The notes under the pieces: model-generated
The model's database searches: none
What the model was told of the DNA's origin: nothing
What the model saw: the letters and a program-made list of their open reading frames with translations, nothing else
Shown: positions 54,837 to 63,919 of the stretch, piece by piece
How positions within the stretch are numbered: the first letter of the stretch is position 1
Layout of the letters: the number at the start of each line of letters is the position of its first letter
Program-made: the position numbers and the translations under genes
Origin: Firm-04 sp045596625
GTDB lineage: Bacteria > Bacillota > Clostridia > Oscillospirales > Ruminococcaceae
Assembly: GCA_045596625.1 (NCBI GenBank)
Contig: JAZOCU010000054.1
Span: 248,001 to 312,000 of the forward strand
Length of the DNA stretch: 64,000 nucleotides
Reading direction: 5' to 3'

Positions 54837-56246
54837 CTATTGATGCACCTTATACGAAGGCAGCGTGATCGTAACCGTTGTGCCGACACTTTCGGTGCTT
54901 TGAATATGCAAAGTTCCGCCGTGCATATTGACAATTTCATCTGCCACGGCAAGTCCGATGCCCGAACCACGTCTTGTATGATTGGGCTTATAGAATTTTG
55001 TTTTGATCTTCGGCAGATCCGAAGCCTTAATGCCGCAGCCATGATCTTCCACAGTGATGCGCACTGCGATCTCTGAAGGTGCTTCGGCACGAATGATAAT
55101 GGTACTGCCCGGCTCGGAATATTTCATGGCATTATCAATGATGTTGATAAACACCTGCCGGATTCGATTCTTATCTCCATACACGATGGGAAGCATTTCC
55201 GGCTCATCATATTCGATGGTGATATGGTCCTTTTTGGCGCGTTCCAAATAAATGAGCACCGCATCGCCCAGCTCAGCCAGTACATCCATAGCAGCTCGGT
55301 TGAGCGTGAAATGACCACTCTGCATTCTGGAAAAGTCCAAAAGCTCCTCTACCATCCGGGATAGTCGTTCTGTTTCGCCTACGATCACTCGCAGACCTTT
55401 TTGCATCGTCTGCGGGTCGGCACCGTCATTCAGCGTTTCTGCCCAGCCTTTGATGGCTGTCAGCGGTGTACGCAGCTCGTGGGAAACCGAGCTGATGAAT
55501 TCATTCTTCATAGTTTCGGCATTGGAAAGCTCATCAGCCATATGATTGATGGCATCACACAGCGCACCGATCTCATCCTCGCTTTGCTGTTCAATGCGAG
55601 CAGAAAAATCACCCTGCGCAAATTTCGCCGTATTCTTATTGATCTCCTGAATAGGACGAATAATAGAACCGACAAAATACAATCCCGAAAAGCCCAGCAG
55701 TACGACAACGGCAATGGCAACACAAGTAGCTGCCAGCACAAATGTCATAATTGCACTATCAATGGCCTCAAGGGATGTAACCACTCGAATGGCGCTGTAT
55801 TCATTGCTGATTGTAACGATCGGATAAGAGACCGCCATGATCCGTTCTCCGTTGGCAGTACGGCTCACACTGTATCCATAGGGATCCGCACTGTTCATTG
55901 CCTTGTCATAATCAGGCATAGCCATCGGTGCATCCGGTGAAAATCCGGAAGACGTCAATGCAATGACACCGTTGTTATCAATGGCCATCAGCTCCATTTT
56001 ATCCTTGTCGGAGAAGCCTTCCAGCGTGGAACGCAATTCCGCACTCAGATTGGTGCTGGAGTCTGCGGAATATCGTGTCAATACGCCGGCAACAGCATTG
56101 AGCTTCGAAACCAGATATTGCCTTGCGGAATTATAAAAGTAATTCTGCACCGCAAAGATCAATGCCAGCTCGATCACGACCAGGATCAACACGATAATGC
56201 CCAGATTGTTGACAAACCAACGTCTGGTTATACTTCGTTTTGCCAT
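54837..56246 (-). CDS. Sensor histidine kinase
   Basis: 469 residues. Two membrane helices (~12-35 and ~163-190) enclose a ~125-residue extracellular sensor. HAMP follows, then the phospho-acceptor FISSVSHELRTPLTAIKGW and a HATPase with NIIDNAMKYS, VEDHGCGI and GSGIGLAVA. It pairs with the response regulator 29 bases upstream. Signal unknown. A lipoprotein next to the pair may be part of the same sensing system. Confidence 0.94.
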   Translation of the reverse strand: MAKRSITRRWFVNNLGIIVLILVVIELALIFAVQNYFYNSARQYLVSKLNAVAGVLTRYSADSSTNLSAELRSTLEGFSDKDKMELMAIDNNGVIALTSSGFSPDAPMAMPDYDKAMNSADPYGYSVSRTANGERIMAVSYPIVTISNEYSAIRVVTSLEAIDSAIMTFVLAATCVAIAVVVLLGFSGLYFVGSIIRPIQEINKNTAKFAQGDFSARIEQQSEDEIGALCDAINHMADELSNAETMKNEFISSVSHELRTPLTAIKGWAETLNDGADPQTMQKGLRVIVGETERLSRMVEELLDFSRMQSGHFTLNRAAMDVLAELGDAVLIYLERAKKDHITIEYDEPEMLPIVYGDKNRIRQVFINIIDNAMKYSEPGSTIIIRAEAPSEIAVRITVEDHGCGIKASDLPKIKTKFYKPNHTRRGSGIGLAVADEIVNMHGGTLHIQSTESVGTTVTITLPSYKVHQ

Positions 56247-56275
56247 GAAAACCGCCCTTTTACCGGATCAATCCG

Positions 56276-56974
56276 TTATTTCTCCTCCCATTTGTAGCCA
56301 TATCCCCAAATGGTACGGATATAGCGGGGCGAGGAGGGTTCTTCTTCGATCTTCATACGCAGTCTGCGGATATTCACATCCACGATTTTATCATCGCCGT
56401 AATAGTCATCGCCCCAGATATGCGTCAGGATGCTGCTGCGATCCAATGCGGTATTTTTATTACGCAAAAAATACTCTAAAATCTCATATTCCACCTGTGT
56501 CAGCTCGATCTGCTTGCCGCGCTTTGTCATGGTGTGGCTGGTAAGATTAAGCACAAAGGGACCGGATTCCAGCGTGGATTCCCGCTTGACTCTGGTTACG
56601 CTCATACAGACACGGCGATAAATGGCATCTACACGAGCCGTCAGCTCCGAAGGCGCAAAGGGCTTTGTAATATAGTCATCGGCACCGATCATCAGGCCGT
56701 TTACCTTATCCATTTCCTGGGATTTTGCTGTCAGCATAATAATACCGATGGACGAAGAGCGTTCCCGCAATCGTTTGCAGACAGTAAAGCCGTCAATGCC
56801 GGGCATCATCACATCCAGCAGCACCACATCAAAATTGCCTCGCTCGTTATCGAACATACGAATCGCGGCTTCTCCGCAGTCTACATCCACCACGTCATAG
56901 CCGGCACGCTTCAGATTGATCACTACAAAATCACGAATGACTGCTTCATCCTCGCAAACCAGAACTCGTTTCAT
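56276..56974 (-). CDS. OmpR/PhoB-family response regulator
   Basis: 232 residues. The receiver has acidic residues in CEDEAV, the phospho-acceptor Asp in LLDVMMPGIDG and the conserved Lys in DYITKPF. A winged-helix DNA-binding domain ends WGYGYKWEEK. It is the cognate partner of the histidine kinase, in the order regulator then kinase. AAGGAG is placed properly before the start. Confidence 0.95.
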   Translation of the reverse strand: MKRVLVCEDEAVIRDFVVINLKRAGYDVVDVDCGEAAIRMFDNERGNFDVVLLDVMMPGIDGFTVCKRLRERSSSIGIIMLTAKSQEMDKVNGLMIGADDYITKPFAPSELTARVDAIYRRVCMSVTRVKRESTLESGPFVLNLTSHTMTKRGKQIELTQVEYEILEYFLRNKNTALDRSSILTHIWGDDYYGDDKIVDVNIRRLRMKIEEEPSSPRYIRTIWGYGYKWEEK

Positions 56975-57002
56975 GGATACATCTCCTTCAGATCACAATA
57001 TT

Positions 57003-58358
57003 TCAAAGATAACGCATGGCAAATAACAGTTCGCTTTGTGTCAAAGAAAGTATTCTGTCTGTTTTTGCGAGCTTTGCCAGATAGTAATTTCCATTTTGCT
57101 GCCGCAAAAGAAGGTATTCCTCCTGCTGGAGCGACTGCGCCTCTACCCAATCACTCACCACAGTCAGATACAGCAAAGGCTGCTTGACCACCGGTCTGCC
57201 ATTTTCACTGGTAGCCTCCTGATCCAGCACATAAAACACAACCGCATCGTTTTCTTGAACCACCGTCACCTGTTTTTCCCAACGGGAAGGCAGCAGAAAA
57301 GCATAGCCATCGTTAATGGAATAGTACGAAGAGTACTCTCGCATGAGCATTCCGTTTCGACAGACATACCAGTTTGTCATGGCGATCCGCTCGGAATCCT
57401 CCGCATTGGCATAACCATAAAACACTGTCTGCACCGGGATCTCAGCTTCTCCGTCATGGTCAATATCCATTGTCAGACAGCCGGCATTTCGTGTGGTATT
57501 GGGAAATCGTTCGGCACTGTCTGTATACTGCGATATAAGCATACGATCGCGATAAGCAAGAATTTCCGTCTGTACTGTGGTGGCACCCGAAACACCGTCA
57601 ATATATACAGCTCTGCCGCTGCGTGCAGCAGCAGGATCGGACAACGGCAGATTGCCGTAAACCACACTGCTGATATCGGTAAACAGACCGCTGAGCGTGA
57701 TCTGCGATTGATAATAGCTGCCGTTTTCATCCAAAGCATACACCGCAGCCGTTGCCGGTGCGGAAAGGGATGCTGCATTAACAGTCAAAAATTCCAATGC
57801 ATCATCGTTGTTGAGATCACAAATATCCATTTTGGTATAGGGCACCGAAAGCGTTCTTGTCAGACCGCCGCCTTCATTATGGAACACCTCGGCAGTTTTG
57901 CCGCCACCATTGACCATGCTGTATCCGATAATGAGATTGACACGCGCATTGGTTCCCAGCTTCGATACGATGACACACTCTACCGAAGCACCCGGTGTTG
58001 TGTAATCTGCCACAGCACGCCATTTACCCTCCTGACAATCCAGCAAGCAGACTCGCAGCGGGTTCTCCTCGGCACTTGCAATTCCCACCTCGTAAAATAC
58101 GATAGCTTCCTTCTCGCCGTCATCATCCAGATCCTCAACGGTAAACGCCGAAAGCCGTTCGCCGGATTTAGGATATTTCAGGCTGATATTCGTACCGGCA
58201 GAAGCTTGCAATGCCTGATAGATCTGTTCCTGCTGTACCGTCAGACGCGGCGGTGCCAACAAAGTTTCCACGCCGGCAGAGAATTCACAGCCCGTCAGCA
58301 GCAAAGCGATACCGATCGTTGCCGCCATACAGCGAAGCTTTTTATCGTTCATTTGCAT
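57003..58358 (-). CDS. Predicted lipoprotein next to a two-component system
   Basis: About 451 residues from an ATG at 58358, 7 bases after the gltA stop. The ATG two codons later is equally possible and no good ribosome binding site is seen, so translation may be coupled to gltA. The N-terminus is hydrophobic with a lipobox LLLTGC at the Cys around residue 22. The mature part is rich in Asp/Asn loops such as DLDDDGEKEAIV, DLNNDDALEF and DIDHDGEAE, resembling FG-GAP/VCBS repeats. Its place directly before the regulator-kinase pair suggests a role with the sensor (inference). Confidence 0.8.
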   Translation of the reverse strand: MQMNDKKLRCMAATIGIALLLTGCEFSAGVETLLAPPRLTVQQEQIYQALQASAGTNISLKYPKSGERLSAFTVEDLDDDGEKEAIVFYEVGIASAEENPLRVCLLDCQEGKWRAVADYTTPGASVECVIVSKLGTNARVNLIIGYSMVNGGGKTAEVFHNEGGGLTRTLSVPYTKMDICDLNNDDALEFLTVNAASLSAPATAAVYALDENGSYYQSQITLSGLFTDISSVVYGNLPLSDPAAARSGRAVYIDGVSGATTVQTEILAYRDRMLISQYTDSAERFPNTTRNAGCLTMDIDHDGEAEIPVQTVFYGYANAEDSERIAMTNWYVCRNGMLMREYSSYYSINDGYAFLLPSRWEKQVTVVQENDAVVFYVLDQEATSENGRPVVKQPLLYLTVVSDWVEAQSLQQEEYLLLRQQNGNYYLAKLAKTDRILSLTQSELLFAMRYL

Positions 58359-58365
58359 TTCGGTA

Positions 58366-59730
58366 TCAGCGCTGTTCCAACGGAATATAGGCGCTGCTCT
58401 TGGTGATGGATTTATATGCGGGACGCATGATTCTGCCGCCGGTAAGCACTTCCTCAATACGATGTGCTGCCCAGCCTGCAATACGAGAAACCGCAAACAT
58501 CGGTGTAAATAAATCTTCCGGCACACCAAGCATCCGATATACCAGACCGGAATACATATCCACATTGGCACAGATATTCTTGGCGGCAGCATTCTGTGAT
58601 TTTTCTCTCAAAAGCTGTGGGGTCATGCGCTCGATAGTATCCAACAAATAGAAATCCTCCTCAAAGCGAGTGCCCTTTGCCAGAGCAAATGCACGCTCCT
58701 TCAGTAAAACTGCACGAGGATCCGAAAGGGTATATACTGCATGTCCCATGCCATACACCAGACCGGAGCGATCGCCTTCCTCTCGGCGCATCACCTTGCG
58801 GATCAGATCAGCAACCTCGCCCTCGTTGGTAGGATCGCTGACCTTGCTCTTGAAATTTTCCAACTGATCGATCACCTTATGATTGGCACCGCCATGACGG
58901 AAGCCCTTCAGCGCACTGATGGCACCGGCATAAGCAGAATAGGGATCGGTGCCGGATGAGGTCAGCACACGGCAGGTGAACGCAGAGTTATTGCCGCCGC
59001 CGTGCTCTGCGTGCAGCATCATGCAGACATCCAGCAGATGCGCTTCCTCAGATGTATATTGCCGATCCAAGCGCATCAGCGAAAGGATCGTTTCTGCAGT
59101 GTTTTCATTCGGACGCAGTGGATGCATTACCAGACTTTCTCCGTCAAAATGCTGCCGCTTGACCTGATAAGCATTTGCCATAATAACAGGCAGTCGCGCG
59201 ATCATAGAGATCGCAATACGCACTTCGTTTTCCAAAGAACGCAGCTCACAATCGGGATCATAAGAATACAATGCCAATACAGAGCGTGCCAGCTTGTTCA
59301 TGATATTATTGGAAGGTGCCTTTGCAATCATATCGATCACAAAGGAATCGGGCAGCTCACGCAGCTCAGCCAGCAGCTTCTGGAATGCTTTTAGCGTTTC
59401 CGCATCGGGCAGCTTGCCAAACAGCAGCAGATACGCAGCTTCTTCATAGCCAAAGCGTTTTTCCTGTTCCACACTATGTACCAGATCGGTGATCTGATAG
59501 CCACGATAGATCAGCTCACCCGGAATCGGCTCCAGCTCACCTTCGTTAAGCACATAACCATGTACATTACAGATCTTCGTCAGGCCGGCCACTACACCTG
59601 TGCCGTCAGAATGACGCAATCCCCGACTGACATGATATTTCTGATACAGTGCGGGATCAATGGCTGAATATTCCTTTAATTCTTTGCATAATGATTGAAT
59701 AGAGAGCTTCATTGCGGAATCCACCATCAT
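58366..59730 (-). CDS. gltA: Citrate synthase
   Basis: 454 residues. Catalytic residues readable: His in MLHAEHGGGNNSAF, His in GMGHAVYTLSDPRA, and Asp in ANVDMYSGLVYRML; SRIAGWAAH follows. It condenses oxaloacetate with acetyl-CoA. No other citric-acid-cycle gene is adjacent. AAGGGA precedes the ATG. It leads the long minus-strand run to cysE. Confidence 0.95.
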   Translation of the reverse strand: MMVDSAMKLSIQSLCKELKEYSAIDPALYQKYHVSRGLRHSDGTGVVAGLTKICNVHGYVLNEGELEPIPGELIYRGYQITDLVHSVEQEKRFGYEEAAYLLLFGKLPDAETLKAFQKLLAELRELPDSFVIDMIAKAPSNNIMNKLARSVLALYSYDPDCELRSLENEVRIAISMIARLPVIMANAYQVKRQHFDGESLVMHPLRPNENTAETILSLMRLDRQYTSEEAHLLDVCMMLHAEHGGGNNSAFTCRVLTSSGTDPYSAYAGAISALKGFRHGGANHKVIDQLENFKSKVSDPTNEGEVADLIRKVMRREEGDRSGLVYGMGHAVYTLSDPRAVLLKERAFALAKGTRFEEDFYLLDTIERMTPQLLREKSQNAAAKNICANVDMYSGLVYRMLGVPEDLFTPMFAVSRIAGWAAHRIEEVLTGGRIMRPAYKSITKSSAYIPLEQR

Positions 59731-59793
59731 TCACATTCCCTTCATAATATGTACCGTACCCCGGCAGATCTCCGCCAAAGTACACTTATTTAT

Positions 59794-59822
59794 ATTATAC
59801 CGTTTTTTTGCTCTTCTGTCAA
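59794..59822 (-). promoter_or_regulatory. Promoter of gltA and the downstream operon
   Basis: Minus strand TTGACA (59817-59822), 17-base A-rich spacer, TATAAT (59794-59799), both hexamers perfect. No second clear promoter was found between here and the terminator at 48207. Confidence 0.87.
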
Positions 59823-59933
59823 TGGATATCACAAAGATTTTATCATTGAAAAACAGCAAAAAACCGCAAAGAATGCCGTATACGGTCTCGGATCTTTGGC
59901 ATCCGTATCCAGCCAAAAGTACAAGGAGGCGCT

Positions 59934-60947
59934 ATGAAACAACAAATCGGATTTTATCTGTTTACCGCAGCGGCCATGCTTCTGATCCCCGGCACAGCAT
60001 TGGCAATGAGTCCGGATCCGTCACAGGACAGCCTGTCATATTCTGAACATTCTTCTGCCGCAGAAATGACGCCTTCTCAGCAAATACAAGCAGGAACCGA
60101 TTGCTACCGCGTACTGGATATCTCCACAGGAACCGTGCTGGATGTGCCTGTCAGAGAATATCTCATCGGTGTAGTGTGCGCCGAAATGCCTGCCACCTTT
60201 GAATCGGAAGCGCTGAAGGCGCAGGCAGTTGCTGCCCATACTTATGCGGAACGGATCCGCTTGCGAAATCTTGAGCATACCGATCCCTCTTTGCTTGGGG
60301 CAGATTTTTCCAATGACAGCAGTTTGTACCAGGCTTATTATACGGAAAGCCAGATCCGCACCGCCTTCGGGGATGCTTTTGATGTGTATTACAGCAAGAT
60401 CGAAGCTGCTGTGGATGCCGTCTGCTCAGAGCTGCTCTATTATCAAGAAGAGCCGATCGTAGCCGCATTTCACGCTATGTCCGCAGGACAAACCGAAAAC
60501 GCTGAAACCGTCTGGGGATCACCGCTTGCCTATCTGGTTTCCGTAGATTCCCAAACCGATACTGCAGCGCCCCGTTATCAGGAAACAGTCGCACTTACTG
60601 CCGAGAATGTAAAGCAGATCCTTTCGGCGCAGCAGCCCGATATCGTATTTTCGGAGGATCCTGCCGAGTGGTTTTCCATAGAAGCAGTCAGTGAAGCAGG
60701 TACCGTACTCACTGTACAGGGCGGCTCGCAGCTCTGGAGCGGTCAGCAGCTTCGAGAGCTGTTTTCTCTCCGCTCCGCCTGCTTTACCATCAGCTATGCA
60801 CAAGGGGAATTCATCTTCACGACCAAAGGTTATGGCCATGGTGTGGGCATGAGTCAGTACGGCGCCAATGCCATGGCGCAAAACGGAAGCACCTATGAAG
60901 AAATCCTTTCACATTACTATCCCGGAGTCACGCTGAAAACCATATAA
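59934..60947 (+). CDS. spoIID: SpoIID/LytB-domain protein (stage II sporulation protein D-like)
   Basis: 337 residues, ATG after AAGGAGG. Signal peptide or anchor at ~1-25 (ends TALAM). The SpoIID domain begins at VREYLIGVVCAEMPATFESEALKAQAVAAHTY and ends KGYGHGVGMSQYGANAMA with Tyr-Pro-Gly near the C-terminus. SpoIID is a lytic transglycosylase needed for engulfment in sporulation, so this supports a spore former. SpoIID/LytB homologues with other roles exist. No clear sigma-E promoter seen. Confidence 0.87.
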   Translation: MKQQIGFYLFTAAAMLLIPGTALAMSPDPSQDSLSYSEHSSAAEMTPSQQIQAGTDCYRVLDISTGTVLDVPVREYLIGVVCAEMPATFESEALKAQAVAAHTYAERIRLRNLEHTDPSLLGADFSNDSSLYQAYYTESQIRTAFGDAFDVYYSKIEAAVDAVCSELLYYQEEPIVAAFHAMSAGQTENAETVWGSPLAYLVSVDSQTDTAAPRYQETVALTAENVKQILSAQQPDIVFSEDPAEWFSIEAVSEAGTVLTVQGGSQLWSGQQLRELFSLRSACFTISYAQGEFIFTTKGYGHGVGMSQYGANAMAQNGSTYEEILSHYYPGVTLKTI

Positions 60948-60975
60948 ATACAGAAATCAGCTCTCTTCATACGCC

Positions 60976-61013
60976 AAAAGACCTAAGAGGTCAGATCGCC
61001 TCTTAGGTCTTTT
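60976..61013. terminator. Bidirectional terminator between spoIID and thyX
   Basis: AAAAGACCTAAGAGG (60976-60990) pairs with CCTCTTAGGTCTTTT (60999-61013) over an 8-base loop, with T-runs for both converging genes. Confidence 0.92.
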
Positions 61014-61023
61014 GTTGCAGTTA

Positions 61024-62403
61024 TCATGTTGCAGAAAATAACGCCCGCATTTCCTTTGCTTTTCCGCAGGAAAGTCTGCCTTCGGGACAATGGTTGGCAG
61101 TATAACAGCTTGGACCGAATAACCGATACAATTCAGACTCCTTACGAAGCTGAGAAAGCAGTTCTGTTGCCACTGCGCGAATCTCCCACTGTGCTCTTTG
61201 GCAGGTGCGCAGCGCAAAGAAATGCTTCAGCTCTCTGCCGTCCATGGCACAGCTGCAATCCAACAAATGACCCGCCATGGCGAAATACTGCATAACGGAA
61301 ATCGGCATTCCCATAGAAAGAAGCCTGCGCAGCGCTGCGGTATTCTCTGCAAAAGCACGGTGATACAATGCCGCTGCTTCGGAATTCTGTGCGATGGTTT
61401 CCGGCAGCACATAGCAGTTTTGGGTGATCGCCTGCATGATCTGCGGCACCAGCACCGACTGCATCCTGTGCCGAACCAGATGAGTAACAGCGGCAAGAGA
61501 AAGCCCTTCGATGCGGAACATGGCATGGATCAATTCCAATTCACGAGGACGCTCTGCATTGACGATTTCTGCAAGCGATAAAGCGGCATTCTCTGCCGAA
61601 TATGCACCGTTGCTTGCGGCGGCTGCACATACGATCTTCTCCGGATCGGGCGTTGCATATTGCAGTACAGCACGAGCACTGCCTACGGTCGGCTCAGCAA
61701 TCGCAGGCGCCATCTGCGGCAGACAATACCGCCGATCCTTACAATCAGAACGATCGGCATATTGCATTTGCACCCGAGATAAGAGATTGGGAAAATATTG
61801 CTCAAACTGCGACTTGAGTGAGGCTCCGATCTCCTGCAGCTCAGGGATCTCTCTGCCTCTGCCCCAAAGCATCGCAGCGATCATATGCATCAGTTCACGG
61901 GCATTGAGAGTACAATAGAAATTGCTGCGGAAACAATAGGGCAATACAAAGCGAGCATCTTCCTTGGGGATCTCCAAGGCAAGCAGCTTGCCGTAGCAAT
62001 CAAACAACGACTGCATATGGCTGCAATACTGTGCCTCACATCCTTCCGACATTGCGGGCACATAAAATCCGGCATTTGTAAAATCAACATATCTGCGTGA
62101 TTGTACTGTATAAGATGCCAAGCGGAATTCAATCACAAATTCTTCGGTGCAAACGCTGACATTATCAAACGCAATGGTAAATACGGCGTGTTCGATCAAT
62201 GACTGATGCCCCGAAGCCACCACTTTTTCGATAAGCGCACTGTTGTTTTCCTTCTCCTTAGAACGCTCCAGGATCGAAAGTGCCGTTCCTTGCGTTGTGG
62301 ATATCCGGGCTGCAGATGCACAGACCAGTTCGCCTGCCGAGGAGAATGATACGATCTTAGCACAAGGTGAAGCAGATCGATCTTGTAAGGATACTGTCTG
62401 CAT
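61024..62403 (-). CDS. thyX: Tandem-domain FAD-dependent thymidylate synthase (ThyX)
   Basis: 459 residues, about twice the usual ThyX length. The ATG at 62403 is chosen because AAAGGA overlaps the ATG three codons earlier. The N-terminal half has SLIEHAVFTI and FRLASYTVQSRRYVDF, the ThyX signature with RHR reduced to EFR. The C-terminal half has ELELIHAMFRIEGLSL and HLVRHRMQSVLVPQ, where RHR is kept but the following catalytic serine motif is not standard. The motif appears split between the two halves. It would make dTMP from dUMP with FAD and folate. Confidence 0.87.
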   Translation of the reverse strand: MQTVSLQDRSASPCAKIVSFSSAGELVCASAARISTTQGTALSILERSKEKENNSALIEKVVASGHQSLIEHAVFTIAFDNVSVCTEEFVIEFRLASYTVQSRRYVDFTNAGFYVPAMSEGCEAQYCSHMQSLFDCYGKLLALEIPKEDARFVLPYCFRSNFYCTLNARELMHMIAAMLWGRGREIPELQEIGASLKSQFEQYFPNLLSRVQMQYADRSDCKDRRYCLPQMAPAIAEPTVGSARAVLQYATPDPEKIVCAAAASNGAYSAENAALSLAEIVNAERPRELELIHAMFRIEGLSLAAVTHLVRHRMQSVLVPQIMQAITQNCYVLPETIAQNSEAAALYHRAFAENTAALRRLLSMGMPISVMQYFAMAGHLLDCSCAMDGRELKHFFALRTCQRAQWEIRAVATELLSQLRKESELYRLFGPSCYTANHCPEGRLSCGKAKEMRALFSAT

Positions 62404-62448
62404 TACAATCATCCTTTCTTTATTTTTTGTAATATATTGTGGTCTCGA

Positions 62449-63219
62449 TCAGATAGCAGGCATAACTCTGCCGCCGGAAACAGGAATATAAGCTCCCGTA
62501 GTAAATGAAGCCAACGATGATGCCAGAAATGCACACATCGCTGCGATCTCCATATCCGTTCCTCTGCGGCCCAGCGGAACCGTTTTATCATAATCGGGTT
62601 GTATTTCGGTATGATTAAGGCGATCCCGTTCCGTGATCGTCCAACCGGGTGCCACTTGATTCACCGTAATGGCATGAGGGCCAAGCTCTTTGGCGAGACA
62701 GCGTACAAGGCCATCCAAACCGCGCTTAGCAGCGGTATAGGCACCGCAATTCGCCTCTGCCATTGCAGCACATTCGGTGTTGATGACCACAATACGGCCG
62801 CCCTTACCCTGCTCAATCATACGAGGTACAAAGGCCTTTGTCATGTGCACCGTCTGCATCACACAGGATTGATATTGACTGTCGAAATCGCACAAGGGCT
62901 GTTCAAGGATCGGTTTCCATTCATACTGGATTACAGCATTATGCACCAGAATATCAGCAGTACCAAGCGTCTGCTCCACTGCCTGCTGCATCTGCATCAC
63001 GTCCTCTGCCTTGGTAATATCGCCACCCACCGTCATAATACGTCTGCCGGTTTCCCGACGCAAGGTATCCGCCAGAGCTTCTGCCTGTTCTCTGCCACGA
63101 TAATAATGCAGTGCAAGATCTGCGCCGCATTCTGCAAACACACCGGCCATCACACGGCCAAGCATACCGGATGCTCCTGTAATCACTGCAATATGTCCAC
63201 TCAAATCAATATTCAGCAT
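62449..63219 (-). CDS. Short-chain dehydrogenase/reductase
   Basis: 256 residues from the ATG at 63219 (AAGGAGG upstream). Cofactor motif TGASGMLGRV, the structural NAG motif changed to HNAV, and the active Tyr/Lys in YTAAKRG. The usual catalytic Ser region reads INTECAAM, with Thr/Glu/Cys where Ser is expected, and is two residues shorter than FabG. Substrate unknown. It lies between a phosphopantetheinyl transferase and thyX. Confidence 0.88.
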   Translation of the reverse strand: MLNIDLSGHIAVITGASGMLGRVMAGVFAECGADLALHYYRGREQAEALADTLRRETGRRIMTVGGDITKAEDVMQMQQAVEQTLGTADILVHNAVIQYEWKPILEQPLCDFDSQYQSCVMQTVHMTKAFVPRMIEQGKGGRIVVINTECAAMAEANCGAYTAAKRGLDGLVRCLAKELGPHAITVNQVAPGWTITERDRLNHTEIQPDYDKTVPLGRRGTDMEIAAMCAFLASSLASFTTGAYIPVSGGRVMPAI

Positions 63220-63919
63220 CAGCCGATCCTCCTTTTTTCCAATATAACGAATCGCTGTAAGCAATCTCGCTTTCCCATTCGGTTATGATCCGACAGGGTG
63301 CCGGAAGATTCTGAATGCATACTGCCACAGCATAAGGTACTGTGGTGTTTTCTGCAAGGATCATCTGTAAAAAGGAATACTGCTCCGCCTTCGGATGCGT
63401 AAACCGGATCGCTTTTGCATCGTATGCAAACGATAATTGTGCAAAAGGCAGCCGAATTCCTTCTCCCACGCATTTTGCATATGCTTCTTTCAAGGTCCAA
63501 AGCCGTAAAAAATCGAATGCGGGCATTGGGCTTTGTGCCAGAGCCTGCTGCTCCTTTGCAGAACAAACTCTTGCAATGGTACGATCTCTGATCGGTCTTG
63601 GTGCTTCTGCATCCACGCCCACGGGCGCTGTTGCCACCGCACAAACAGCCAACCCTCTGCAATGGGTAAGATTCACAAACAGCTTTGGATGCAGCAGCCG
63701 TGGCTTTCCGTTTGCATCCCGTTCCAAACAGCAATGCGGCAAGCTCCAATCCTCTGCTAGCGCCGAAGAAAGCAGCTCCAAGGCATGAAGATGAGCATAT
63801 CGCTTTGCACTGCCTCTCGGAAGATCTGCTGCAAGCGGCATCGCATATAATCGCAGCAGCGGTGTCTGTTCATCCTCAGTTGAGAGCGTGCACAGTCGTG
63901 TAACGGAGCCGGAACGCAT
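63206..63919 (-). CDS. 4'-phosphopantetheinyl transferase (Sfp-type)
   Basis: 237 residues. The magnesium and acceptor motifs are GVDAE and LRLWTLKEAYAKCVGEG, as in Sfp-type enzymes that activate carrier proteins. Start ATG at 63919 overlaps the upstream stop (TAATG). No polyketide, peptide-synthetase or carrier-protein gene is in view. It could serve an acyl-carrier protein in primary metabolism or a secondary pathway elsewhere. Confidence 0.9.
   Translation of the reverse strand: MRSGSVTRLCTLSTEDEQTPLLRLYAMPLAADLPRGSAKRYAHLHALELLSSALAEDWSLPHCCLERDANGKPRLLHPKLFVNLTHCRGLAVCAVATAPVGVDAEAPRPIRDRTIARVCSAKEQQALAQSPMPAFDFLRLWTLKEAYAKCVGEGIRLPFAQLSFAYDAKAIRFTHPKAEQYSFLQMILAENTTVPYAVAVCIQNLPAPCRIITEWESEIAYSDSLYWKKGGSADAEY

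Noticed and set aside
57036..58406. 456-codon open frame on the plus strand
   Set aside because: It is antisense to the lipoprotein gene, with high Cys/His/Gln content and no start signals.
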